DNA of 64,000 nt from Lycorma delicatula. Taxonomy: Eukaryota > Arthropoda > Insecta > Hemiptera > Fulgoridae. The translations under genes and the position numbers were made by a program. Positions 35,636 to 45,994 of this stretch are shown piece by piece (position 1 is the stretch's first letter; every line of letters begins with the position of its first letter). The DNA is taken from the NCBI RefSeq assembly GCF_047948215.1, contig NC_134460.1:149910049-149974048 (forward strand). The letters run 5' to 3'. Under the pieces are notes generated by a model. That model had not been told where the DNA came from. It did not search any database and saw only the letters and a list, made by a program, of their open reading frames with translations.

Positions 35636-37579
35636 ACATTTTCGTGATAGTGGGGCAGCCACTTTGCCACTATCAGCGGATATTTAGTTTACTAGTGGTT
35701 ATTACCTATTATGCGGTGTGTATTATATGTTAAACTGTGTTTTGATGTTTAACAAAAAATCACACGAGTTCGGAGTACGAGACGATTAACGATTATTTAT
35801 TTATTAAGCTTTATTTGTACGAGTTCACATCTCACTCTTCACCACGTGGTGAACCTAAGTTTAATTTTGTTTATAGTACTATAAGTGCATATATTTTTAT
35901 TTAGAATATATATAAGCATCATTTCTGAGTGATAAAAATATTAAGAATAATAAGATTAAATTAAAATATTTTATTTAAATTCAGAGGTTAAAACTAGGCC
36001 TGTTAACGTCCGCTTGATTTGGCGCGTAAACAACCACGTTACAAGAAGTTAGGTTAATTAACACTGATAGGTTAGTTCACTTGGCTGGTAGCATGTGTAG
36101 TTTACGAGCGTTATAAATCTCCATTTTATATTCCTAAGGTACCGACTGCGAGGTTCTACGGTAAATTAATCGTCGAATAAGTGATTAATATAAGCCGGAT
36201 TCCGACAAATGCCGTTATGATTTTCAGTTAAAACAGTTTTAAAGTTATTCGACTACAAATTTTAAAATAAATTTTACCGGGTACTTTTAATCTCGTAAAG
36301 TGCACGAACAATAATTGTTTACGCTTATTGGTTTGGTCTATTTTGAAGCCGCTTCTTTACAATACAAAGGGTACTTCATTTTTTAAAAGAAAAGGTATAA
36401 GCGTGCCGATTTGGCACGCTTATAAAAATTTTTCTTTTTTTTAATTGTGGTAGCTTTAATTGAGGTGTTCTTTTGAAACTCTCTCCTAATCCTAAATCTT
36501 TCAGCTCCTTAATCGTTAAGTGCTAAATAAAACTTCTGAATTACGAATACAGAGACGGTACATCACTTTTATTTATAGGTTATAGATATTTAATTGCCAA
36601 GGTCTTCTTGTACATATCTTGTCTAAGATCGTCTTCGTTTATCTTACAAGGTTACGTCGAGTTATTTTAAGCCGCATCGATAATAATTTAATTTCTTTAA
36701 ATAATTATACCGACAGATATTTAAAGACATGTTAATCTACTGCGTGAATCTGCTGAAGGAGAGATTAAAATACGTGGACTACGTACTAATTATTATACTA
36801 CTTATTTACGCGATGTCTGTTTTTATTTTAAAAATTTATCAAGATATGTTCTTTGTGATGAATCCGTAATTACCAAACAATCTACGCACCTTTCTTTGTG
36901 TGGAATATTCAACTTCTAATTTGAATTTAGATTTGTATGTATATATATTTCAAAGGCCATTCGTAGGGTGTTTATGACTACAGTTTAAGACTTTAGAAAT
37001 CATAAAATCGGAGTATGTAAAGCGAATATATTTCGTTGTTCAGACGGGATGGGAAACGGAAAAAAGTTACTATCTTATGATTCAACTAGAAATGAAGTTC
37101 TCTATATTAAATTACTGATATATTTAGGAAAAAAATATCGAATGGATAATCGATCGGGCGTAAAGTAGGGTGAAATATGACCGACATTGAAAACATATGG
37201 TTTTGCTGCGGAAATTAATTAAATAAAAAAGCTACGGGCATAATTCTCTTGAACGGAAATATTACTACTTGTTATCGTTCTCAAGGGAAGATGCCGCTGT
37301 TATAACCGCTTATCGTTTGTATAAAATCTATATTTAAAGGACGTTTTATATGACGCAAAAGAAATAATTCGGGTCAAATCAAATAACGGTCATGAGTTTA
37401 TTTTAATGCCGTGGGGCGGTAGTCCAGGAGAATTAAGGTTCAGAAATCTTTTACATTTCTTTTGTTGCATTTCAAACGTTTAGGTGGCATTATTGACGAT
37501 ATTTTGTAACAAATATGATACCTGTTTTGTTGTTATGAAAGAGCGGGCAGCAACAGCTTTGGTCGTTAACCCGATGGAA
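35636..37579. other. Anonymous AT-rich sequence with short hairpins
   Basis: No gene recognised. Contains an imperfect hairpin at about 35655-35685 (GATAGTGG with CCACTATC) and the perfect 12-bp hairpin at 36396-36424. Confidence 0.5.
36396..36424. repeat. Perfect 12-bp hairpin
   Basis: TATAAGCGTGCC, loop GATTT, GGCACGCTTATA. It is GC-richer than its surroundings, followed by A- and T-runs. No associated gene. Confidence 0.9.
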
Positions 37580-37657
37580 ATCGGTAGCGTATGAAAAGAT
37601 GCCGTCTCTGACCGGGATTCTAACCCGCGACCTCCGCACGAAGTGTGCAGTCGCTAC
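37580..37657 (-). repeat. tRNA-derived SINE fragment, second family
   Basis: On the minus strand: GGTAGCGACTGCACACTTCG, TGCGGAGGTCGC, then a T-arm GCGGGTTAGAATCCCGGTC with a B-box-like GGTTAGAATCC, then CATCTTTTCATACGC. This is the anticodon-side and T-arm half of a tRNA-like head followed by a non-tRNA body. The A-box half is lost where it meets the SINE S fragment at 37661. Confidence 0.5.
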
Positions 37658-37660
37658 CTT

Positions 37661-37721
37661 TTTTCTTTCTTTTATGTTAAGCCTCCGGAACCACCGTAAG
37701 GTGTTAGATGATAAATGAGGA
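37661..37721 (-). repeat. SINE family S, 3' tail fragment
   Basis: TTAAGCCTCCGGAACCACCG and TAAGGTGTTAGATG match the SINE S tail in reverse orientation. Only the last 60 bases remain. Confidence 0.7.
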
Positions 37722-38395
37722 TTTTTTTAGCCGATTGGTTTGCTTGGCATTTCACCCGCCACCATCCCATTCGGTCGCCCTAAAGCATAAGACCGAATGT
37801 CTGTGCCACAAACGGCTACTGAGCCTCGAACGGTTTAGCGACCAGTATCCTAACATAGCTCCTAGAGCTTACCTACCAGCGTTAGCGAACTAAGCGCGGT
37901 GCCATACACCACTTTTTGGACACGCTTGGTTTGGACACGTTTGGACAAACCGCTCACTTTTCATATATTTGCTAAAATGGGTAGGTGCATCCCGTCAACT
38001 ACTAAAAATATATATGACATCCATAATAAAATTTATTTCGTCTAGGCAGCAATTTGCCGCCACACCTAGGTCGTTGAGTGCCAGCAAATACCTGTCCACC
38101 ATTTTATAGCGCTTGAAGCCATAATAATTGGCTGGTGATCAGCCGTATTCAGGGTTAGCTTTCCACGGTAATGCGGTAAGAGTCTTTCCCTTAAGTAAAC
38201 TACGGATGCCGGTTGAACAAGGCAACCGCATCTAGGAACTCCCACACAGTCCGACAGTACGGCTCTCGTCACATTGACTCGCCGCTTGTGAGTGGTCAAT
38301 TTTCCCCTTGACCTCTAAGTTCCAGGGCGGTCCGATCTCTGCGTTCCCCAAGAGCAGGGCAGTCAAACATGAGGTGTTCATTTGACTTTTTTTTA
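37722..38395 (-). pseudogene. LINE 3' end (C-terminal fragment and 3' UTR)
   Basis: On the minus strand the segment opens with EHLMFDCPALGERRDRTALE (38382-38320), the C-terminal zinc-knuckle-like signature found after the RT or RNase H domain in several LINE clades. It then carries a frame-broken VWEFLDAVALFNRHP (about 38255-38210). The rest (38200-37728) is presumably 3' UTR and ends in a short A-run (T-run on the plus strand) at about 37721-37727. No reverse-transcriptase motifs are included. The clade is undetermined, and it does not align with the LINEs at 9.3/12.3 kb or 15.5 kb. Confidence 0.6.
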
Positions 38396-38641
38396 GATTT
38401 TCATTAAATTTGTATCAAAACTTTACAATAAACTAAGCAAAAATATTTATTTATACCGTATTTGTAATTTCTATACGAATGAGATTGTAGCTAATGTTAT
38501 TATTTAGGCTCTCCCCTAATATTTAATATTTATTAATTATTTTAATATTTATTTTAATATTTTCCCGTTCTCTTGTTTCAAAAAAAGGATCGTGCCACTG
38601 TACGAATAAACAGGGTATTTTCAACGAACAGTTTTTGCTTT
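38396..38641. other. Anonymous AT-rich sequence
   Basis: Direct repeats of TTTAATATTTAT, no other content noticed. Confidence 0.4.
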
Positions 38642-39765
38642 CCATTCTAGATAGCGCTATAGCAGAGCTATAGCTTTCTCTAGAAGGGAAAGTATTATAA
38701 CCGGTCTAATTTGGGCATATACGGTTTTCATCGGATCTTGACGTTTTGTCTCTTGAGGATGCTCAAAATACCGGATGGAAATTTATCGGATGTTAATGTT
38801 CGTACGTACATACGTGTGTTCAGTGTTTGCTTCTAAATCACCTTATGTCTCCAGAACTACTGGACCGTTTTTGAGCAAGCTCTGTCTGATTACTTTTATA
38901 TATGGTGCATTGATGTCATTTAGGTTACTAAATTTTCAATTTAAAAGGTAAAGGGGGTGAGGTTGTAGAGCAAGGTCACCCTAATTACGGGCATGTTTTT
39001 GTTAGGTACGTTTGTTAACAATTAAAAATAACAATGTTCGCATTCCCATCTCAAAAATGCTCTAAACTAATGGCTAAATGGGTATACTGCGTCAATAGTA
39101 TTCTCTGTCACCAGAAGATCTTGGAATTTGAATCTCGTCATCTTGGAATTTCGTCGTTTCCCTGTTGGAAATTCTCTTTTCCCTCGTCCTCTTGGACCTG
39201 AAGATTTGAAATTACACAGGTTTGGCTCCCAAATTATTTTCTTCGCCATAAATATTAATTATTTTTTATAATTTTATTTAGTTAATATTTCAGTGCTTGG
39301 TAGCACTGACGTACAACTGTTGTTGTCATCTGCTATGTTGTGAAGTCACAGATGAGCTGCGGAATTAAATAAACGAATATTTAAAGCGTAAAAAGTAACT
39401 CGGTGTGGCCAGGTCTCGGAACTCGATCGCCCGGTCGACTCGGTGTCTGGTACGTTAAGCCTCGCGGCTACATCGGCTGTCGACCGTAGAAACGAAATTT
39501 GATCTATACAACTCGTGAAATTACATCAGTTTAGTTAGTCCGACCGTCGCCGCTAGTACCGCCACACCCGCGGGAATTAAATACGATATGCGCGCGCGCG
39601 CTTTAGTTAGAATTATTAAATTAAATAAACGAAAAATTATATCTAAGTAAAATGATAAATATTTTAAATTAACTTGTGTGCAAGCCGTGCATTAGAAACA
39701 ACCACATTTGTAGGACTTTCGCGAAACTTTAGTCGCGTGACGGGAAAGCCCTACAACCGTGTTGG
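38642..39765 (+). mobile_element. Hairpin-ended repeat family H, copy c (long subfamily)
   Basis: Left hairpin: TCTAGATAGCGCTATAGCAG with AGCTATAGCTTTCTCTAGA. The body carries CTCCAGAACTACTGGACCG and GGTGAGGTTGTAGAGCAAGG. A roughly 250-base module (about 39060-39320: GGGTATACTGCGTCAATAG, then CTTGGACCTGAAGATTTGAA) is shared only with copy e. Then come the tRNA-like unit (minus strand, about 39400-39490), GCGCGCGCGC and a right-hand hairpin (TTTGTAGGACTTTCGCG with GACGGGAAAGCCCTACAAC). The minus-strand frame at 39067-39249 lies in the module and is not recognisable as a protein. Confidence 0.87.
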
Positions 39766-41079
39766 TTTTTTAAAATGTTTGTTATATTACTTTTATTTTG
39801 TACATTATTTACAGTGTTCAGTGCACGGTTATAATAGTGTAATTTAAAGCTTGATCAGCCTACTTTTCTATGAAGTTTTAATGTAAATGAATGATATAAA
39901 AATTAAATCATAATTTTTCATTAATCATCACTTTTGTTACTCATGAATTTATAATTGTAATTAATCTCGACATTTTTATCCAGTTGACACCATTTAATTT
40001 ATTAATTATTATTATTATTTTTACACATGACGTCTATAGATAATATATAATAATTTTAATTCTTATGTACGTATTAAAGAAAGATTTATTTATTTTTATT
40101 TTAATTATTATTAATATAATTATTGTTACTTTTTAACCTTATTTATCATCTATTAAATTAGGTTTAAAATTCTATCTTTCGATAACCTTTTATTTTTGTG
40201 TTATCTTATTTATTTATATATTTTCTTTATAGGTCTATAGGTACAAAAAAAAAAAAAATAGAATATATTTGAAAGTAGTATTTCGGTGTTATTGTAAGTA
40301 ATAAAAAACAATATTGTGCTTTGCATATTCGTGATTGTTAGGTGAGGTTAGTGATATTTATTATTATAATTATAAATTCGGTTTATGTGTATAATAAATA
40401 ATTTAATTTTTAAATAGCAGGTTGCTATAATGGAACAACTTTTACGTTGGTATTTATTCGTTATTTTAAAATAATATTAATATCCGAACGAAAATATTAA
40501 ATAGGTTTAATATTTACAAGGTATACATATTTATTCCAAGGTATATCTTGGAATTATTGTAACGGTCTTTTTTTGTCGCTGTATTCTTATTACAATTATA
40601 TCAGTTATTTAATAATTAATTAAGTATATTTCCCTTTAATATATTAATGTAGCTTCCTTCATTTTTCTTTAATAAAAAAAAACCTCGCCCAAATTTAATA
40701 TTTTTGTTATATTATTGTTTTAATATTAAGATCAAGTTTAATAAATACGAATAAAAATTTGTCCTCCGAAAAAATCCTATGGTCCTTTTCCATTATTTAT
40801 TTAACCACATTTTATCAATAATTTTATTCTTTATTTTAATTATTTATCTTTGTTTTTAAATAAATCAGTGAAACAACCATTCCATTCACAAAAATAAATT
40901 TTTACTTATTGCTTTGTTGTGTGTACGTCTAATATTTTGATTATGATATATCTAATTATTCATCTTCTTAATGTCGCTTATTTAGAAAGGATTTTCTGCG
41001 GAATTGTCCTTGTAGTATATTATTTCTTATGAAAAAAAAATTGAAAAAAGATTTTTATTTGTTAATTAAAAAAAAGTTA
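39766..41079. other. AT-rich spacer between inverted family H copies
   Basis: About 1.3 kb of very AT-rich sequence (TTATTATTATT blocks, an A-run at 40245-40258) bounded on both sides by the same end (hairpin II) of oppositely oriented family H copies. No coding potential and no terminal motif seen inside. Confidence 0.5.
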
Positions 41080-41870
41080 ACGACACAGTTGTTTCTGATG
41101 CACGGCTTACACACAAAACTTAATTTAAAATATTTACCATTTTATTTAAATATAATGTTTTTTCCTTAATTTAATTCGATGATACTAACAAAAGGGCGCG
41201 CGCATGCCGTATTTAATTCGCGCGGATGTGGCGGTACTAGCGACGACGGTCGGACTAACTAAACTAATGTAATTTCACGAGTTACGTAGAACAAATTTTT
41301 ACGGTCGGCAGATCGGTGTAGCCGCGAGGCTTAACGCACCAGATACAGAGTCGACCGGGCGATCAAGTTCAAGACCCGGCCAGACCGAGTTACTTTTTTT
41401 TCACTTAGAATTAAATACTGTGACGTCACAAGATAGCAGTAAATTAGAGCATTGCTTGGGGGGGGGGGTGCGAATTTACAAATTTTTTTTTGCAAATATT
41501 GTTTTTTTTTTAATCGTTAACAAACTTCCCTAAGTAAAATATGTTCTTAATTAGGCGAAATCTCAAAATACTGAATGAAGGTGACCTTTCACTACAACTT
41601 CACCTAGTTGACCTTTTAAGTTGAAAATTTAATGGCATCAATGCCCTTAGTTGTTCTGGAGTATAAAAGGTGATTTATACGCCAAAACCGAACACACACT
41701 CGTACATAGAATATTAACATCCGGAGAAAACTTTAAACCGGTTTTTCGGATTTCTTAAATGTCAAAACATCAAGATCCGGTGAAATCGGTTGTGCCTAAA
41801 TTGGACCGATTACAATGATTTCCCTTCTAGAGCCGTAGCCCTGCTACAGCGCTATCTAGACGGGAAAGTA
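41080..41870 (-). mobile_element. Hairpin-ended repeat family H, copy d
   Basis: Reverse orientation. Starts at GACACAGTTGTTTCTGATGC (the GTAGGAC arm and loop of hairpin II are missing), then GCGCGCGCATGCCGTATTTA and the tRNA-like unit 41303-41388. It continues through CTGTGACGTCACAAG, a G-run (GGGGGGGGGG), GGTGACCTTTCACTACAAC and TTAAATGTCAAAACATC. It ends in hairpin I (CCCTTCTAGAGCCGTAGC with GCTATCTAGACGGGAAAGTA) at 41820-41870. Confidence 0.87.
41303..41388 (+). pseudogene. tRNA-like unit of family H (best-preserved)
   Basis: About 86 bases. CGGTGTAGCCGCGAGGC resembles an A box (CGGTGTAGCCG; other copies have TGGTGTAGCCG). CAAGTTCAAGACCCGG resembles a B box (AGTTCAAGACC; other copies AGTTCGAGACC), about 40 bases downstream. 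The ends GGTC and GACC can pair. A run of T follows within 10 bases (41393-41401), as in a Pol III terminator, and this T-run is present in the other copies. It does not fold into a normal cloverleaf by eye, so I call it tRNA-derived, not a tRNA. Any Pol III transcript would start inside the repeat and stop mid-element. Confidence 0.6.
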
Positions 41871-42339
41871 AAAAGCTGACAAGGTTTTAATACTTTTTTC
41901 ACGGGATTGGTTATTTATCCTTATATAGTGGAAAAATAATGATACATGAAAAAAGTTACCTAATTTTTCCCGAGAGGGTAATTTTTTATGATGTTTTATT
42001 GTAAAATTATCATTATATGTTTAAATAAACCAAATAAAGTTAAAACATTTTTAAATATTTTTTTCTGTTCCCTTCAAGAAAGTTTGTTCGATTTTTCTAC
42101 GTTTACTTTGTTAAATGGAAGAAATTAAAAAAATTTCGCTGATAACTTTGTTCCGAGACACAACAAAAAAAAATTAATTTAAAACTTCTTTTTTGGAGAT
42201 GGAGGGAGTTTTGATGAAATTTTCTTTTAATATTAGATTTATTATTTAAAGTTTATATATAAAGTTTATTTAAACTTTTAATATTTAAATTTTAAGTAAA
42301 CCAAAAAACGTATTAAAAAAATTCAAAAAATTGAAATTT
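41871..42339. other. Anonymous AT-rich sequence
   Basis: No gene or repeat recognised between two hairpin-ended elements. Confidence 0.45.
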
Positions 42340-42876
42340 TTATTCATCGATCGGCTTCCCCCACCCATAATATTCCCTCCAAAGTACTTTTTTTGGGGTC
42401 ACCTGCTTTACTACTATGCCTAGGAAGACGTAAACAAAATTCGGTTAAGAAATATGCGATGAATAAAAAAATAACTTTAATTTTTATGGAGAAAGGGAAA
42501 TTTTGGTGCAAAATCTTTTTAAAAACGGAACTTAAGCACGCACTCAAGCGCTGTGCGTAATATAAAGTTTGTTTATGTTTGCAAAATTTTGATAAAATTG
42601 ATTCCAATAAACTTTCTACCCCACCTGCTGGCGATATTGGCCCCAAAAGTTTACCAAGAAATTTCCCCATGTACACAAGTCTACAAAATTTCATCAATAT
42701 CGGTTAATCCAGTCGAACGTTAAGCTTCAACCACGCCAACACACGTACGTACGAATATTACCCCCAATTTTTGTTTTTTGGGGTCTGTGGGTCTATGAAA
42801 AGTCGAGAAATTCAGGAAAGATCATATTTCATTTCTTGATCGATTACTATACTTTTCTTCTTGCCAGGAAAGTAAA
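42340..42876 (-). repeat. Divergent relative of family H, hairpin-I type end
   Basis: The last 200 bases follow the same plan as copy d: CACACGTACGTACGAATATTA, TTTTTTGGGGTCTGTGGG, TTGATCGATTACTATACTTT, then a short hairpin (ACTTTTCTTCTTGCC with AGGAAAGTAAAC) where family H has CCCTTCTAG...CTAGACGGGAAAGTAAA. The rest does not align with family H and has no tRNA-like unit. An open minus-strand frame (42344-42697) encodes nothing I recognise. Confidence 0.5.
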
Positions 42877-43009
42877 CATTTTTGGGGTTTCTATGATACC
42901 GTGTATCAATGAGGAGTCGAAGAACAAAAACAGATTGCATCGAAGGGGATCGTTCAGTAAGTCGGAAAAAAATGCTTGCTATTCAGTTTTATATTTAAGG
43001 TTACTGTAA

Positions 43010-43046
<37 letters not shown>

Positions 43047-44487
43047 CTCAGATTAGGCACGATAGGTAGTCGGTCAGGGATGTCCTCCTCCCGTAGGAAT
43101 TAAGAAGATGTATGACTAAGCCTTTTTTTTTAAAACTAAATGTTATATTAGGAATATAAATATAATACACCCATCGTTTGTCTGGTATGACTGCCTGTAT
43201 AGATATTAAGGAACAGAACCTTTTTCGAAGGTACATTTTAAACCTTAATGACACAATATAATGTCAGAAGCTCGCCCCTCGATTCAATTAGCCGGACTGC
43301 GGTTATCCCTTGTATTCTCTTTATCGAACGAAAAGAGCAAATATTTTATAATTTTATTACGAAGGTATTCCAGATGTGAAATATAACCTTCCGGTCGTAT
43401 CTGACGTAAATATAATTCAAAACTGAGATAAAAATTTCTCATTACTTTTGGAACTGTTAAAAAATAGCGGCACTATAAGAATAATTAATTTATTATTATA
43501 ATTATCCATAGCAATTATCCATTAGTTATTATTCATAATTTTAAGTTTATAAATTTTAAAACACGATATATTTGAATGTTTTTTTTTTGTTTTACTTTAA
43601 AAATTAGAATAAAATTGTTTTTAAATTTCTGATTAATTTTATGCGTGGAATGTGAATTGAAAAAAAATTGTTCTTCTCCTTTCTCTACTGTACTATGAAA
43701 ATAATTAAAAGAATATTAATAAAATATAATAGTTGAATAAAAGTTTATCAAAAATTAATATTTGTTTTACAAATTATTTATTAAGTGTTGCTGCTGGTGG
43801 CATTGTTTTGATTATGTCAATGAAAACAATTAAATTCATTAATTTAAATAAAATATTTCAATCGTATTAAATGAACGGGAAAATTTTTTTTCTTTCTGTT
43901 ATCCGGTTTGGTAAAGATACATGTTGTTATAAGTCGCTAATCTATTAACAAAAATTGTACATCGTAAGTTTAAACGCAAAGATAAGTTAACGTATCTAAT
44001 TTTCTAAATATCGGTCCATACGATCATACTTATAGACGCCAAGGATCTTTTTGTGGGAGCCGCAAGAGATGATGACATTATTAAAACGGGTGTACGAATA
44101 TACTCGTATGTAGACGTAAAAACCGATCACGGATGACGGACAAATCTTTTAGAAAAAATTGACTGTGTTGCTGGCTTACAAAAATTATCGCGAAGGATTT
44201 TTGTTTCCTTGACGTGTTGAACTCTTCCTACTCTAAAAAAAAGTCATAATAAATCCTTAGTAAGGGAATCGAGTATACAACGAATCCACCTTCTCTTTTC
44301 TTATATAATATGTAGCAAACGGGAAGCAGGGTGTATAATATATATAGAACATAGTTACTCATGTGCAGAAATGGTTTCGGGGATAAATATTAAACCGTTA
44401 AACTGCAGCCCGTTACTTACTAAATACTCTAATTTATGATACGGGGGCTTAGCTCAGCCGCAGATTATGTTACACGAACGTGAAGCA

Positions 44488-44518
<31 letters not shown>

Positions 44519-44869
44519 GGCGTGGCCGCTGTTCGGCTTTTATCTTTTGTCTGGAATAATTTAATTTTTAAGTAATTTTGTGCACTACGGAGTTCGTTTT
44601 TATTCTGTTATTGTTTAAATCAGAATTTTCAAGGGTAATGGGGAAACTCACTGGGTGCTATACATAGATATAGTGAATTTCACCAAAATCACTCTTCCGT
44701 AGTTTTTAGGTCTTAAAAAAATTATAGTATTACCAAATGAAATCAAATTTTTTTAAAAAAAGTTTCATAAAACTTCTTATACGAAAAATATACAGAAAAA
44801 AAATATTTAAAGAATATAAAAAAAAATGATTTTCTAAATTGACATTTCAGGACTGAACAGTTTTAAATA
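42877..44869. other. Anonymous AT-rich sequence
   Basis: Contains a TA tract (about 43012-43042) and a TG tract (about 44491-44514). No gene or mobile element recognised. Confidence 0.5.
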
Positions 44870-45994
44870 CGACGGTTATTTTTTTTCAACGTCCGATCGG
44901 TCGCGAAATAAAAACCCTCGCAAAAATCGGATAAACATTTGCGCATATGTGTTGCGCAGCGTCTCTAGTATGGCCTTCAATCACGCCGCGTCACTTCGTT
45001 TAGTTTTGAACACGCAGCTAACACGTAAACATGTCTACAACAATAGCATCTCCCGCCAAGTGTGAAGTGCGTGCGGTAATTCGATTTCTTCAGGCTGAGG
45101 GGTGTAATGCGGCTGAAATTCATCGACGAATAAGTAATTTGTACGGTGAAACTTCAATGAGTGACAGCAAAGTGAGACGATGGTGCAGGAACTTTAAAAC
45201 AGGACGTACAGATGTTCATGATGCAGCCGGTCAGGGAAGGAAGCGAGTGTCAACCGATGATCTCTTTGAGCGAGTGGATGAGGCGATTCAAGAAAATCGT
45301 CGGTTCACAATTTCTGTATTGAGCGATTCGTTTCCTGAAATTTCAAGGTCAGCTCTCTACACTATTGTGAGTGAGAGACTTCAGTATCGCAAACTGTGTG
45401 GGAGATGGGTTCCCAAGATGCTGTCCGACCATTCACACTGTCCGAGTTCTCTTGATGGAATTCATGGAACGTGGCACGACCATCACTGCAGCCTCATACT
45501 GCGTGACTCTTCAACATCTACGAAGGGCAATTCAGAATAAGCGGAGAGCAACGTTGTCATCAGGCATTGTCTTACTCCATGACAATGGTCGGCCGCCCAC
45601 TGCAGCTGTAACAAAGAAGCTCCTGCAGCGTTTTCGTTGGGAAGTGTTTGATCACCACCATACAGCCCAAACATGGCTCATCTGAATTTCACATCTTTGT
45701 TCACATGAAACGCTGGCTAGGAGGACAACACTTTGGCACAGACAACGAGCTGCAGACCAGCGTAGAAATGGCTGAAAACACAAGCGGCTCCGTTCTATGA
45801 CGAGGGTATTGGAAAGTTGGTACCACGCTACGACAAATGTCGGAGTGGCTACTATGTAGAGAAATAGCATAACTATGCAAGTAGTTACATAGTGTTACTA
45901 TGTATCTATGTAAGTTAGAAATAACAATTTTTTTATTTTCACTGTGGTTTTAATTTCGTAACCGATCGGACATTGAAAAAAATAACAACCCGCG
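44870..45994 (+). mobile_element. Mariner element with both terminal repeats, internally deleted
   Basis: Terminal inverted repeats of about 45 bases are visible. The left has CGACGGTTATTTTTTTTCAA then CGTCCGATCGGTCGCGAAAT. The right, reverse-complemented, has CGCGGGTTGTTATTTTTTTC then AATGTCCGATCGGTTACGAA. TA flanks both ends (44868-44869 and 45995-45996), the duplicated target of mariner transposons. Inside is a transposase gene with a deletion. Confidence 0.92.
45031..45850 (+). pseudogene. Mariner transposase, deleted in the middle
   Basis: ATG at 45031 begins MSTTIASPAKCEVRAVIRFL, then the helix-turn-helix pair (AAEIHRRISNLYGE; SDSKVRRWCRNFKTGRTDVH; GRKRVSTDDLFERVDEAI; FPEISRSALYTIVSERL) to WVPKMLSD (45423). 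The next mariner sequence is LLMEFMERGTTITAA (45450), in another frame. The block between, which in the family holds the first catalytic aspartate, is deleted. The second aspartate is in VLLHDNGRPPTAAV. The third is glutamate (SEFHIF, about 45696-45713, after a frameshift). C-terminal remnants reach about 45850. Dead by several lesions. The intact first 130 codons could still encode a DNA-binding domain, but there is no evidence of expression. Confidence 0.9.

Noticed and set aside
4300..41870. Family H as Helitrons
   Set aside because: A terminal hairpin is present, but there is no consistent TC start or CTRR end, and hairpins occur at both ends.
42344..42697. 117-codon minus-strand frame as a gene
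   Set aside because: Sits in a repeat-like segment related to family H at one end; sequence matches no protein family and has no start or splice context.
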